Shown here: piece by piece, positions 50,275-59,990 of the stretch
Numbering within the stretch: position 1 is the first letter of the stretch
Layout: each line of letters begins with the position of its first letter
Assembly: GCA_902537445.1 (NCBI GenBank)
Contig: CACBBI010000005.1
Location: 1-62,916, forward strand
DNA: 62,916 bases
Direction of reading: 5' to 3'
DNA from: an uncultured Prochlorococcus sp.
Lineage (GTDB): Bacteria; Cyanobacteriota; Cyanobacteriia; PCC-6307; Cyanobiaceae
Program-made: the position numbers and the translations under genes
The notes under the pieces: model-generated
Databases searched by the model: none
What the model saw: the letters and a program-made list of their open reading frames with translations, nothing else
What the model was told of the DNA's origin: nothing

Positions 50275-51351
50275 ATGACGATCGCAGTTGGTAGCGCCCC
50301 ACAAAGAGGATGGTTTGATGTCCTTGATGATTGGTTGAAGCGCGACCGCTTTGTATTTATTGGTTGGTCCGGACTACTTCTACTTCCTTGTGCATATCTT
50401 GCTATAGGTGGTTGGTTCGTCGGAACAACATTTGTTACCTCTTGGTACACACACGGAGTTGCAAGCTCATACCTCGAAGGTTGTAACTTTTTAACAGCAG
50501 CTGTAAGCACCCCTGGTGATGCCATGGGACACAGTCTTCTATTTTTATGGGGTCCTGAAGCCCAAGGTAGTTTCGTACGATGGCTACAACTTGGTGGTCT
50601 TTGGAACTTCGTTGCATTACATGGAGTATTTGGCCTAATTGGTTTTATGCTTCGTCAGTTTGAAATTGCTGGCCTTGTTGGAATTAGACCATACAACGCA
50701 TTAGCTTTCTCAGCAGTAATCGCAGTTTTTACAAGTATTTTCCTTATTTATCCTTTAGGACAGCATAGTTGGTTCTTCGCACCTTCATTTGGTGTTGCAG
50801 CAATCTTCCGTTATATCCTGTTCATTCAAGGCTTTCACAATATCACTTTAAATCCATTCCACATGATGGGAGTTGCTGGAATTCTTGGTGGTGCTCTACT
50901 TTGCGCTATTCATGGAGCTACAGTACAAAATACTTTGTATGAAGATACAAGTATCTATACAGATGGTAAGGTACAAAGTTCAACATTTAGAGCTTTTGAC
51001 CCAACTCAAGAAGAAGAAACTTATTCAATGATTACAGCGAATAGATTCTGGAGTCAAATCTTTGGTATTGCTTTCTCAAACAAGCGTTTCTTACACTTTT
51101 TGATGCTTTTTGTACCTGTTATGGGTATGTGGACATCTTCAATTGGTATTGTCGGCCTAGCACTAAACTTAAGAGCTTATGATTTCGTAAGCCAAGAAAT
51201 TCGTGCAGCAGAAGATCCAGAATTTGAAACTTTCTATACAAAAAATATACTTTTGAACGAAGGTATGCGAGCATGGATGTCTTCTGTGGATCAACCACAC
51301 GAAAACTTTGTATTCCCTGAGGAGGTTCTTCCACGTGGAAACGCCCTTTAA
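50275..51351 (+). CDS. psbD: photosystem II reaction centre protein D2, 358 aa
   Basis: Five-helix D2 with [40 protein letters not shown] and [20 protein letters not shown], including the chlorophyll and non-haem iron histidines. It forms the PSII core with D1 and binds QA. Possible HLR1-like boxes (CTTTACA at about 50178) lie about 95 bp upstream. The 3' end overlaps psbC by 17 bp, the classic arrangement. Confidence 0.97.
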   Translation: MTIAVGSAPQRGWFDVLDDWLKRDRFVFIGWSGLLLLPCAYLAIGGWFVGTTFVTSWYTHGVASSYLEGCNFLTAAVSTPGDAMGHSLLFLWGPEAQGSFVRWLQLGGLWNFVALHGVFGLIGFMLRQFEIAGLVGIRPYNALAFSAVIAVFTSIFLIYPLGQHSWFFAPSFGVAAIFRYILFIQGFHNITLNPFHMMGVAGILGGALLCAIHGATVQNTLYEDTSIYTDGKVQSSTFRAFDPTQEEETYSMITANRFWSQIFGIAFSNKRFLHFLMLFVPVMGMWTSSIGIVGLALNLRAYDFVSQEIRAAEDPEFETFYTKNILLNEGMRAWMSSVDQPHENFVFPEEVLPRGNAL

Positions 51352-52717
51352 TAATCTATTAAGAGCTCCAAACCAAAGTATTGAGGAAACTGGTTATGCC
51401 TGGTATGTAGGCAACGCTAGATTAATCAATTTATCTGGACGTTTATTAGGAGCTCACATTGCTCACTCTGGACTAATAGTCTTTTGGGCGGGAGCAATGA
51501 TGCTCTTTGAGGTTAATCATTTTACTTTTGATAAACCAATGTGGGAGCAAGGTTTAATCTGTATGCCACACGTTGCAATGTTTGGTTATGGAATAGGCCC
51601 AGGTGGTGAAGTTACTGATATCATGCCTTTCTTTCAAGCAGGTGTGGTGCACTTAATAGCTTCCGCTGTTCTTGGTTTTGGTGGTATTTACCATTCATTA
51701 GCAGGTCCAGAGAAGCTTGAAGAAGACTTTCCATTTTTCTCCACTGATTGGAGAGATAAAAATCAAATGACAAATATCCTTGGATATCATTTGATTGTTT
51801 TAGGTGTAGGTGCATTAGCATGGTCTGTAAACTGGTGTTTTATTGGCGGTGCATATGACACATGGGCACCTGGTGGTGGTGAAGTCAGACTTGTAAATCC
51901 AACTTTAGATCCAAGAGTTATTCTTGGTTATCTATTCAGATCTCCATGGGGAGGAGCTGGTTCAATAATCGGTGTTAACTCTATTGAAGATATTGTTGGT
52001 GGACATGTTTATGTGGGTATTACTGCAATTATCGGAGGAATATTCCATATCTTTACTAAACCTTTTGGTTGGGCAAGAAGGGCATTCATCTGGAATGGTG
52101 AAGGATTATTAAGTTATGCTCTTGGTGGAATTTGTGTAGCAAGTTTCATTGCTTCAACATTCATCTGGTTTAACAACACTGCTTACCCTTCAGAATTTTA
52201 TGGTCCAACTAATGCTGAAGCTTCACAGGCTCAAAGCTTTACTTTCCTAGTGAGAGATCAAAGAATTGGAGCTAACGTAGGTTCAACAATGGGACCAACA
52301 GGTCTAGGTAAGTATCTCATGAGATCTCCTACTGGTGAAATTATATTTGGTGGTGAAACAATGAGATTTTGGGATTTCAGAGGCCCATGGTTAGAGCCCT
52401 TAAGAGGACCTAACGGATTGAGCCTTGAGAAAATCCAGAATGATATTCAGCCTTGGCAGGTCAGAAGAGCTGCTGAATATATGACTCACGCTCCTAACGC
52501 TTCTATCAACTCTGTTGGTGGAATCATTACAGAGCCTAATGCTGTTAACTTCGTTAACTTAAGACAGTGGTTAGCCGCAGCTCAATTCTTCCTAGGATGG
52601 TTTACATTCATCGGTCACCTTTGGCATGCTGGACGTGCTAGAGCAGCCGCTGCTGGTTTCGAAAAAGGAATCGACAGAAAGAGTGAACCAGCTCTAGAAA
52701 TGCCTGATTTAGATTAA
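51335..52717 (+). CDS. psbC: photosystem II CP43 antenna protein, 460 aa
   Basis: Six-helix chlorophyll antenna: [20 protein letters not shown] start, [20 protein letters not shown], a large luminal loop with [20 protein letters not shown] holding the Mn-cluster ligands, and the [18 protein letters not shown] end. Start is GTG at 51335, with Shine-Dalgarno GAGGAGG at 51319 inside psbD; a longer frame from 51308 is not used. Co-transcribed with psbD, ending at the hairpin at 52733. Confidence 0.96.
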   Translation: METPFNNLLRAPNQSIEETGYAWYVGNARLINLSGRLLGAHIAHSGLIVFWAGAMMLFEVNHFTFDKPMWEQGLICMPHVAMFGYGIGPGGEVTDIMPFFQAGVVHLIASAVLGFGGIYHSLAGPEKLEEDFPFFSTDWRDKNQMTNILGYHLIVLGVGALAWSVNWCFIGGAYDTWAPGGGEVRLVNPTLDPRVILGYLFRSPWGGAGSIIGVNSIEDIVGGHVYVGITAIIGGIFHIFTKPFGWARRAFIWNGEGLLSYALGGICVASFIASTFIWFNNTAYPSEFYGPTNAEASQAQSFTFLVRDQRIGANVGSTMGPTGLGKYLMRSPTGEIIFGGETMRFWDFRGPWLEPLRGPNGLSLEKIQNDIQPWQVRRAAEYMTHAPNASINSVGGIITEPNAVNFVNLRQWLAAAQFFLGWFTFIGHLWHAGRARAAAAGFEKGIDRKSEPALEMPDLD

Positions 52718-52732
52718 TTTCTATCTCAATTA

Positions 52733-52765
52733 AAAAAACCCTATCTAAAGATAGGGTTTTTTTTT
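52733..52765. terminator. bidirectional terminator after psbC and maf
   Basis: ACCCTATC-TAAA-GATAGGGT flanked by A-run and T-run, lying between convergent psbC and maf. Confidence 0.85.
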
Positions 52766-52776
52766 GCTCAATTTTA

Positions 52777-53388
52777 TTATCTATTTAAATTTTCTCTGAG
52801 CCATGGCAAACTTAAACCCATTACATTACTAAAACAACCCTCTATTTTTTCTATATATTTACCGCCTATACCTTCCAAGGCAAATCCTCCGGCGCAATAT
52901 AAAGGTTCATTTGTATCTACATAACTCTTAATTTCCCAATCTTCCAAATTAGAAAAATAAACTCTTGAACTTACTGTTTTTTTTATTATTTCAGTGATTT
53001 TTAAAATTTTGGAAGTTGTATCAAAATTCCCAATTATTAGAGTATGACCAGTATGTAAAAATCCAAATTCTCCAGACATTTTTTTCCATCTAATAAATGC
53101 CTCCTCTTTATTAGATGGCTTTCCATAAGCTTCTCCTTTAAATTCAAAAATTGAATCACACCCAAGTATTTCCAAAGGACCATAATTAAATTCTACGGGC
53201 AATGATATGTTTTGAATATTTTCAGATAAACTATTAGCCTTTTGAAAAGATAATTCCAAAGCTAAATTAGATATATTCTTTTCTTCAATAGTAGTTTCAT
53301 CAAAGTCGCTTGATATTTGGATAAATTCGATTTGACAATTTTCTAGTAATTTCTTTCTAGATTGAGAAGCAGAGGCTAGAATTAACAC
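52777..53388 (-). CDS. maf: Maf-like nucleotide pyrophosphatase, 203 aa
   Basis: [20 protein letters not shown] (phosphate-binding S-x-S-x-x-R-x-x-L), [24 protein letters not shown] and [20 protein letters not shown]. The family hydrolyses non-canonical or modified nucleotides and is linked to cell-division control. Full length. Confidence 0.92.
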   Translation of the reverse strand: MLILASASQSRKKLLENCQIEFIQISSDFDETTIEEKNISNLALELSFQKANSLSENIQNISLPVEFNYGPLEILGCDSIFEFKGEAYGKPSNKEEAFIRWKKMSGEFGFLHTGHTLIIGNFDTTSKILKITEIIKKTVSSRVYFSNLEDWEIKSYVDTNEPLYCAGGFALEGIGGKYIEKIEGCFSNVMGLSLPWLRENLNR

Positions 53389-53454
53389 AAATTTTTTACC
53401 AAATTATAATTCAATTTAATAATTAATAAATTTTAAAATTAATATAAATTACTA

Positions 53455-54984
53455 ATGAACTTAGAAGCAAAATTACATGAAATAAGGAAACCAATAATGG
53501 TCCTAGGCACTTCTAGTGGAGCAGGAAAATCATTAACTGTTACTGCTATTTGCAGGATTCTTAAAAATTTAGGAGAAGAACCAATACCTTTTAAAGGACA
53601 AAATATGAGTAACAATGCTTGGGTTGACTGGGAAGGTGGAGAGATGGCATATTCACAAGCACTTCAAGCTTTTGCTTGTGGTATTAATCCTTCTTCAGAG
53701 ATGAATCCCATTTTATTAAAACCACAAGGAAACTCAATAAGCGAGGTGATTCACCTTGGCGAAAGCATAGGGACCACAAGTGCAAAAAATTACTATAAAG
53801 ATTGGTTTATTCCAGGCTGGGAAGTAATTAAAAAAAGTTTAAAGTCTATTTACGAACGTAATCCGAATTGCCGTTTAATTATCGAAGGAGCTGGAAGTCC
53901 GGTAGAGATGAATTTGATTCATAGAGATCTGACTAATTTAAGAGTTGCTAAATATTTAAATGCAAATTGCATTTTGGTTACTGATATTGAAAGGGGAGGC
54001 GTATTTGCACAAATAATTGGCACTCTTGAATTAATGAAGCCTGAAGAAAAGAATCTTATTAAGGGAATTATTATAAATAGATTCAGAGGAGACCTTTCAT
54101 TATTTGAAGATGGGAAAAAATGGATAGAGAATAGGACTCAAATCCCTGTTATTGGAATTATTCCATGGTTAAATGATTCATTTCCTCCTGAGGATTCTTT
54201 AGATTTAATAGAAAAAAAATCACTTTCTAAAAATCCTGAAATCAAAGTTGGAATTATAAAATTACCATCTATAAGTAACTTCTCGGATTTTGATCCATTA
54301 GAAAATGAAGAAACAATATTAATTGAATGGATTAACGAATCACAAAACCTGACTAAATATGACTTCATTATCCTGCCTGGTAGTAAACAAACGATTAAAG
54401 ATCAAATATTTCTTGAAAATTCTGGTTTATCTGAGGATATAAGAAAATATTCAAATAACAAAGGAAATATTATTGGAATATGTGGAGGGTTACAAATGTT
54501 AGGGGAAACACTTGAAGATCCTTATTTTAAAGAGGGTTCCAAAAGTTATTCTGAACAAAAAATTAAAGGGATTGGATTACTTCCATTAAAAACGACTTTT
54601 TTTAAAAAAAAATTAACACGTCAAATAAAGTCTGAATCTATATGGCCATGCCAATCAGAAATTAATGGATTTGAAATTCATAATGGTCAAACTGTATTGG
54701 ATGAAATGCAAAGATCATTAAAGATTAACCCTATTTTTGAAGATTCAGATCTTGGATGGTACAAAGAAAATAATAGAGGCGGAACTATTGCTGGAACATA
54801 CATTCATGGGATCTTTGAAAATGACATTTGGAGAGACCAATATATTAATTTAATAAGGAAGAGTAAAAATCTACCAAAATTAAATAAGAAATCAATATCT
54901 TATAAAAAGAAGAGGGAATCCATTATTGACAATCTTGCGAATGTATTCCACAAACATTTAAATCTCAAATCATTTTTAATTTGA
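53455..54984 (+). CDS. cobQ: cobyric acid synthase, 509 aa
   Basis: N-terminal ATP-dependent amidoligase domain (IMVLGTSSGAGKSLTVTAIC; FKGQNMSNNAWV) and C-terminal triad glutamine amidotransferase (GNIIGICGGLQMLGETL with the catalytic Cys, and a late His in GTYIHGIFEN). It adds four amide groups in cobalamin synthesis. Full length. The 3' end overlaps the ferredoxin gene by 4 bp. Confidence 0.95.
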   Translation: MNLEAKLHEIRKPIMVLGTSSGAGKSLTVTAICRILKNLGEEPIPFKGQNMSNNAWVDWEGGEMAYSQALQAFACGINPSSEMNPILLKPQGNSISEVIHLGESIGTTSAKNYYKDWFIPGWEVIKKSLKSIYERNPNCRLIIEGAGSPVEMNLIHRDLTNLRVAKYLNANCILVTDIERGGVFAQIIGTLELMKPEEKNLIKGIIINRFRGDLSLFEDGKKWIENRTQIPVIGIIPWLNDSFPPEDSLDLIEKKSLSKNPEIKVGIIKLPSISNFSDFDPLENEETILIEWINESQNLTKYDFIILPGSKQTIKDQIFLENSGLSEDIRKYSNNKGNIIGICGGLQMLGETLEDPYFKEGSKSYSEQKIKGIGLLPLKTTFFKKKLTRQIKSESIWPCQSEINGFEIHNGQTVLDEMQRSLKINPIFEDSDLGWYKENNRGGTIAGTYIHGIFENDIWRDQYINLIRKSKNLPKLNKKSISYKKKRESIIDNLANVFHKHLNLKSFLI

Positions 54985-55232
54985 AAGAAAAAAATATTAA
55001 AGTAATATGGTCAAATAATAAAGAAACATTCGTTTCAGAAGGTGATGACTGGTTTTCTTCTGCTGAAAAAGCAGGTTTAGAAATCCCTACTGGCTGTCTT
55101 ACAGGAAGTTGTGGAGCTTGTGAAATAGATGTGAATGGTGAAACAGTAAGAGCTTGTATAAGTGATATTAAAAATAATAAAAAATGTACGTTGCAGGTTT
55201 CTTTAACTACAGACCCCTTTTGGGAAAAATAA
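54981..55232 (+). CDS. plant-type [2Fe-2S] ferredoxin, 83 aa
   Basis: Cluster motif PTGCLTGSCGACEIDVNG with the last Cys in VRACIS: C-x4-C-x2-C...C. It is shorter than photosynthetic PetF, so it is a side-branch ferredoxin. The TTG start overlaps the cobQ stop (TTGA), indicating coupled translation. A link to cobalamin biosynthesis redox steps is possible but only from position. Confidence 0.85.
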   Translation: MKEKNIKVIWSNNKETFVSEGDDWFSSAEKAGLEIPTGCLTGSCGACEIDVNGETVRACISDIKNNKKCTLQVSLTTDPFWEK

Positions 55233-55253
55233 ATTTCACTAACCATTACCTAA

Positions 55254-55508
55254 TTATTTGATAAAGGGAAACATAGTAAAAAATGATCCCAAAAATGTGT
55301 TTATTAGAATAACCTTCTTTTTGATTTTTGACGAGGCAATAATATAGCTACCCAAAACATGAGGCAGGAATGGGAAAGATCTAATGATTAAAATATAAAA
55401 AGATCTAAAAGTAATATTGTCAAAAAACCGATAAATATTATTTTTTTCTGGTTTTTTTAAAAATATATTTCTAGAAAATTTAAATTTAATTTTCCTCAGA
55501 ATAAGAGC
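55254..55508 (-). pseudogene. 84-codon ORF without a standard start (ATT possible)
   Basis: The frame is open for 84 codons and reads protein-like: KFKFSRNIFLKKPEKNNIYR, later RSFPFLPHVLGSYIIASSKI and INTFLGSFFTMFPFIK. No ATG, GTG or TTG lies in the first 60 codons. A Shine-Dalgarno GAGGA precedes an ATT that would give KFKF at the N-terminus. It is either translated from ATT or a 5'-truncated gene. It is the only content of the 300-bp gap after the ferredoxin. Confidence 0.45.
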
Positions 55509-55532
55509 TTAATCAATAAAGAATTATTTTAT

Positions 55533-56138
55533 TTAGATCAAGAATAAAAAACATCCAGCAATAAATCCACTTATATGGCCCAATAAACTAATTCCAGGTA
55601 AGAAAGAAAAAATCAATCCTATAATGCATATTGTCTTTGACATCTTGTGCACTTCATAATTAGATTTTAAACCAATTTTTTTGGCTAAAAAGTGACTTTT
55701 TCCATAAAAAGAAGTTAAAAGTAAGAATCCAAATAAAGCATAAATTATTCCACTAAATCCTAACGCGGCATAGTTGGGATAGAAATTTAGAATGTACAAT
55801 AAAATCTTTTCGTAAATCCAGATAATAGAAAAATTCAGAAAAGAACAAATTAAAATAAATTTCAAATAAAAAAATCTGCTTTCGATTCCAAGTCTCATCA
55901 AAAAATATCTAGTAATGATTATCCCGCCAAGATTACTTAATAAATGATTTAAATCTGCATGAACCAGGATTGATGTAAAAATCCTATAGGGTTGATCACG
56001 AATTAGTCTTGGTACAAAGTATAAAAATTCTTTATCAAATACCCTAATTAAATCTGTAAGTATAAAAACTATAATTAAAAGAGATGCGATTAGGATGTAT
56101 TGCCAATCATTTTTAGATATTGATTTATTAATAGCCAT
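55533..56138 (-). CDS. rhomboid-family intramembrane protease, 201 aa
   Basis: Six hydrophobic segments. YRIFTSILVHADLNHLLSNL gives the helix-2 H-x-x-x-N pattern, ALGFSGIIYALFGF the GxSG serine, and LLGHISGFIAG the catalytic histidine. The Ser-His dyad is therefore present, so it should be active in cutting membrane proteins. Substrate unknown. Confidence 0.8.
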   Translation of the reverse strand: MAINKSISKNDWQYILIASLLIIVFILTDLIRVFDKEFLYFVPRLIRDQPYRIFTSILVHADLNHLLSNLGGIIITRYFLMRLGIESRFFYLKFILICSFLNFSIIWIYEKILLYILNFYPNYAALGFSGIIYALFGFLLLTSFYGKSHFLAKKIGLKSNYEVHKMSKTICIIGLIFSFLPGISLLGHISGFIAGCFLFLI

Positions 56139-56220
56139 ATTTTCCGTAGTTTTATAATCAAAGAATATCTACTTACTTAGAAGAAAAAGGCCATAAAAGG
56201 GTATTTTGAATATCTTGAAT

Positions 56221-56379
56221 TTAGTAAACTTTGCAATGAGAACTTGTTGGGTGGTCTATGCATTCTTTTTCCCAATAATCTTGCCTTTGGTCTTTTGGCA
56301 GTTGATAATTAAAATCATGCATTCTCCAAATATCTGAAGTTGCATTTTTTAAGGCAGTGAATGGAGTAGTGAGTCTCAT
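56221..56379 (-). CDS. small protein with CP12-like C-terminal cysteine loop, 52 aa
   Basis: An excellent ribosome site (AAGGAGG) is placed 5 bp before the ATG. The end reads DYWEKECIDHPTSSHCKVY. In CP12, the redox switch of the Calvin cycle, the C-terminal loop is C-x8-C followed by x-x-Y; here it is C-x7-C-K-V-Y. The N-terminal half lacks the CP12 AWD-VEEL core, so it is at best a partial relative. Confidence 0.5.
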   Translation of the reverse strand: MRLTTPFTALKNATSDIWRMHDFNYQLPKDQRQDYWEKECIDHPTSSHCKVY

Positions 56380-56834
56380 AAAACCTCCTTTATCTCTACT
56401 AACTAATTATCCTCCTATTCAATTGAAATTAATAGAGTATTAATACCCGAGTATTATTGCTTTACGTTTGTAACAGATATCTTTCTCTATATATTAGGAG
56501 TATGAACAATTCAAGATCAGGATTTATAGCACTTCATCGACTTTGTGAACAGCAAGGTGCCTATGGCTAGAAGAGGACAAATAAATGCTCTCTTATTTTA
56601 TTTTTAGGATTTATAGGTTCTATTAATTAACGGAGAGGGTGGCCTAAGACTTGATCATAATAGTGGACTCTAGAAAATAACTGAACAGTTTTTCATTCCG
56701 TATTTCAATCCCCTCCAACAAAAATTTCAACCTTATTTAAATTTATTTTTAAAAACTTTGATCCTTTGACTTTCAATACTTTTATAGTTGTAATTGAATT
56801 ACGAAGATTCAAAGGACGTAAAAGTTAACTAAAA
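56380..56834. other. 455-bp intergenic region with tRNA-Ser-like 12-mer
   Basis: It contains a 22-codon ORF with a good ribosome site (56502-56570, RBS TTAGGAG) that is too short to call firmly. CGGAGAGGGTGG at 56631-56642 copies the 3' end of the tRNA-Ser gene at 58721. Nothing else with coding character was seen. Confidence 0.4.
56631..56642. repeat. 12-bp copy of the tRNA-Ser 3' end (possible att remnant)
   Basis: CGGAGAGGGTGG is identical to 58721-58732, the 3' end of tRNA-Ser(CGA), in the same orientation. The two copies bracket 2.1 kb with two unusual genes. Confidence 0.4.
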
Positions 56835-57686
56835 ATGTTTAAAAATAAAATTTTATTTTTTATTATTTTCTTAACCGTACCTCTTTCTTCCTGCTCATTA
56901 AGAAAAAATGATCCTAAAATCAATCAAATTGAAAATCAAAAAACTTCTGAAGAAAAGAAAGTATCAAATGTAATAGGCAGAGAAGAAAAAGAAACTTTAG
57001 GTGAAAAGTTAAATATTAATGAGACAACTTTTAAGCAAAATAAGTCAATGGGAATGATCATAGAAAATGATCAACAAGTTAAAAGTTTTGAGAATTATAG
57101 AAAAAGCTTTTATCTAAACTTTTCTTTTGGATCCTCAAGTTTAAAAAATTACGATGTGTACAATACTTCCACAAATAAGGCAATTTGGGACGATAGATAT
57201 ACAGAATTAGGGCGTTCAATTGAGATAGGTATAGGTTATGACTTTGGAAAAATAAGAACAGAATTAACATATGCTCAGGAAAATGGAAGATTTGATGAAT
57301 ACCTTACCTATTTCGATAACAGCATTACAAAAATCGAAAACGGCAGAGGGAAATTACATAAAGACTTTTACATAATTAATACTTATTACGATTTCAGAGA
57401 TAGTAAAAAATTCTCTCCATTCATCGGCTTAGGAATTGGGTTCGTTAACAGTGTCCAAGATTCGGCTCCTTTTATTCCTGAATACGTAAGACAAGCTTTT
57501 GTTTTGCAGTTAAAAGCAGGTTTGAGTTATAAGTTTTCCGATAAAAACATCTTTTACATCGAGGGATACAAAAGGGATGCAAAATCCCACACCACCAATG
57601 ATGGATTGGGGACACCTTATATCTACGAAGCTAAAGATGGCTTTGATTCTTCAGGGGTACAAGTTGGATTTAGGAAAATAATATAA
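56835..57686 (+). CDS. lipoprotein-type outer-membrane beta-barrel protein, 283 aa
   Basis: Lipoprotein signal KILFFIIFLTVPLSSC (lipobox LSSC), a 60-residue polar linker, then alternating strands of an 8-strand-type barrel: FYLNFSFGSSSL, SIEIGIGYDFGKIRTELTYA, FSPFIGLGIGFVNS, FVLQLKAGLSYKFSDKNIFY, and a terminal VQVGFRKII. It resembles the small porin/surface antigen families. It is part of the segment next to tRNA-Ser, suggesting a variable surface protein. Confidence 0.65.
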   Translation: MFKNKILFFIIFLTVPLSSCSLRKNDPKINQIENQKTSEEKKVSNVIGREEKETLGEKLNINETTFKQNKSMGMIIENDQQVKSFENYRKSFYLNFSFGSSSLKNYDVYNTSTNKAIWDDRYTELGRSIEIGIGYDFGKIRTELTYAQENGRFDEYLTYFDNSITKIENGRGKLHKDFYIINTYYDFRDSKKFSPFIGLGIGFVNSVQDSAPFIPEYVRQAFVLQLKAGLSYKFSDKNIFYIEGYKRDAKSHTTNDGLGTPYIYEAKDGFDSSGVQVGFRKII

Positions 57687-57715
57687 AATAATAAATTTCA
57701 AAGCAATCTCTTTGA

Positions 57716-58485
57716 TTACTTATATCTAAAACATTGAGATGGATTTCTTGGATTCCAATAAATACACTTAGGTTTTTCTTCCTCAGCTTTCCTTGCTTCC
57801 TCAGCTTTCCTTGCTTCCTCAGCTTTTCTTGCTTCCTCAGCTTTCCTTGCTTCCTCAGCTTTTCTTGCTTCCTCAGCTTTTCTTGCTTCCTCAGCTTTAT
57901 TGATTTGTAATGCTGTGAAACAAGACATAAATTCTTTTTCCCCAACATTTAAGAAAGAATATTCCTTAATACTTGATATTCCTTCTATTGGATTAAAACA
58001 TCCAGTTACACTACTTCCCTTATCTCTATATATGACTCCATTTGGAATAGCTCTTACTTGAAAAATAATATCAGAATTACTAATCCCAATAGTCTTGAAT
58101 TCAACTTTATAATTTCCAGATGGAGAATAAAAATAGTCATCATTTGCCTCAGTTTTTGTAATAGTATTTAAATCACAAACTTCTCTACCTTTTATCGAAA
58201 CTTCTTCAGAGATACACTTTTGAAATGAAGCAAATTTTTCAAGAGATTTTATTTTAGATGGTAAAAATCCATCCCGAGCATAACTAGCCTTTACTGCTTT
58301 AAGAACACTATTTACTATAAGAGTTGCCTCTTTTTGCCTTGCCTTATTAATTACAGTCCCAAACAATGGAAGAGATACACTACAAGTCAAGCCAATGACT
58401 AATGTTACTAGAAGGATTTCAACGATTGTATATCCTTCTTGTTTATCGTAAAAACTTTTTTTTTTAGGATTTTTTTACGTTTCAT
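57716..58485 (-). pseudogene. type IV pilin-like protein, frame broken at an A9 run
   Basis: The long frame (open from 58474, first standard start TTG at 58390) includes the prepilin cleavage site and helix QEGYTIVEILLVTLVIGLTC upstream of that TTG. The only ATG (58485, MKRKKILKKK) is joined to it out of frame by one base across an A9 run. So a pilin of about 255 residues would result if one A were added. The rest has cysteines in possible disulfides (FQKCISEE, REVCDL), and seven KAEEAR-type repeats near the C-terminus. Either a pseudogene or switched by slippage. Confidence 0.65.
57778..57900. repeat. 18-bp tandem repeat, about seven copies
   Basis: Plus-strand unit TCCTCAGCTTTCCTTGCT, with C/T variation at one base between copies. 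It codes KAEEAR on the minus strand, the helical linker of the pilin-like protein. Confidence 0.85.
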
Positions 58486-58720
58486 AATTGAACAACTCTC
58501 ACCAAGCATCTCACTTATAAAAGTTTTGTCGAGACCTCATATAAAAAAATTCAAAAACCCCCCAATAGATTTTCAAAAACCCGCCAACAGCCACTTCTCT
58601 TTTAAGCAAAATTTAAACTTTCTTTTAGATATTTAAAAATCTGAAATTTACTTAAAGAGCTGACTCTTCAAGAGAACAAAATAATTGCTTGTCCTTAAAA
58701 TAGTAAGATTTGAAATCGTA

Positions 58721-58805
58721 CGGAGAGGGTGGGATTCGAACCCACGAATATTTTACTATTAAACGATTTCGAGTCGTTCGCTTTAGACCTCTCAGCCACC
58801 TCTCC
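58721..58805 (-). tRNA. tRNA-Ser(CGA)
   Basis: The minus strand starts GGAGAGGTGGCTGAGAGGTC, has anticodon stem ACGA-CTCGAAA-TCGT (anticodon CGA), a long variable arm, T arm GGGTTCGAATCCC and acceptor CCTCTCCG. The long variable arm is typical of serine. CCA is not encoded. Confidence 0.93.
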
Positions 58806-58866
58806 TGTTTTACAATTATGAATAGAATGGGCTAAAAAATCATATTTTATCTAATTTTCTTGATTT

Positions 58867-59889
58867 TCAATCCCAACCTGCATCTTTCATCATTTTTATT
58901 GCAGTAGAGTTGAATTCCCCAAGTTCTTCTACACTAACCATATCAGGAGTAAATTCTCCAAAGTCTTGAACAATTGGATTTTGATTAACCTCTAGCAAGG
59001 GATGTTCAAAAGTTGGGGCAGCAAGTCCTTTACTTCCTCTTGGAGAAGCTAAAAATTCAAGAAGCTTAATAGCTTCAGCTTTATTTTTTGCGTATTTAGC
59101 TAGCCCACCAGCACTAATGTTTACATGTGCAGGATTTGGAGTAATTACTGAAGTTCTTTTTGCATATAAAGCATCTCTTCTGCCATTAACACCCGCCAAC
59201 ATTCTTGCGACATAATAATGATTAACTATTCCTACTCCACATTTTTTCTTGGAAACTGCTCTAATTATTGAAATATCACCAGGGAAGAAAGGTTGGGAAA
59301 CATTAGAAATCATTCCGCCTAACCAAGCTTTAGTTGTTAATTCACCTTTGTTAACTATTTGATTAGCAACTAAAGATTGATTATACGGACTTTTTCTATT
59401 TCTTAAGCATACTTTGCCTTTTAGTGATGGATCAGCTAAATCTGAATAGTCTCTAATCTTGCTTACATCTACAACTTTTGGATTTGCGACCATAACTCTT
59501 ACTCTTCTAGTTAGTGCATACCATTCCTTACTTTTATCCTTTAGTCCAACGGGAACATCATTTTCTAAAGATTTTGAATCTATGCTTTGAAGCAATCCAG
59601 CCTTAGCAGCATTAGTAATTCTTGCAGCATCTACTAGCAAAATTAAATCTACCTGAGAACTCTTGCCCTCTCTTTTCAGTCTTTCAATTAAGGAAATTCC
59701 TGCCGCTTCGATAAGCCTAACTTTGATTCCTGTTTCTTCTGCAAACTTTTTATATACACTTCTATCAGTATTGTAATGTCTACCTGAATAAACTCTGACT
59801 TCTTTTTCTGTTGAATTAACAGGTCCATTAACAGCTAGTAAAAATGTACAAGTTAGTACTGAGTTAATTATTTTTTTTAGATTTTGCAA
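58867..59889 (-). CDS. futA: iron(III)-binding protein of ABC transporter (FutA/IdiA type), 340 aa
   Basis: Signal peptide (INSVLTCTFLLAVNG), then VRVYSGRHYNTDRSVYKKFA with the His/Tyr ligand region, and VNHYYVARM with the paired tyrosines that bind ferric iron. Periplasmic binding-protein fold of normal length. TTG is used as start since no ATG precedes the signal. Expected to be induced by iron limitation. It is divergent from the PiuC-type gene, sharing a 100-bp intergenic region. Confidence 0.88.
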   Translation of the reverse strand: MQNLKKIINSVLTCTFLLAVNGPVNSTEKEVRVYSGRHYNTDRSVYKKFAEETGIKVRLIEAAGISLIERLKREGKSSQVDLILLVDAARITNAAKAGLLQSIDSKSLENDVPVGLKDKSKEWYALTRRVRVMVANPKVVDVSKIRDYSDLADPSLKGKVCLRNRKSPYNQSLVANQIVNKGELTTKAWLGGMISNVSQPFFPGDISIIRAVSKKKCGVGIVNHYYVARMLAGVNGRRDALYAKRTSVITPNPAHVNISAGGLAKYAKNKAEAIKLLEFLASPRGSKGLAAPTFEHPLLEVNQNPIVQDFGEFTPDMVSVEELGEFNSTAIKMMKDAGWD

Positions 59890-59990
59890 TTTTTCAAAAT
59901 AGTATATATGGTTACTTTATATGCATCTTCGGAACAAGTCCTCGCAAAAAAAAAATTATACATTAATCTGTATCATTTTTAATCTCAAAA

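Noticed and set aside
57778-57900. CRISPR-like array
   Set aside because: The 18-bp units are directly joined without spacers and lie in frame within a coding region. No other CRISPR-like repeat or cas gene was seen in the window.
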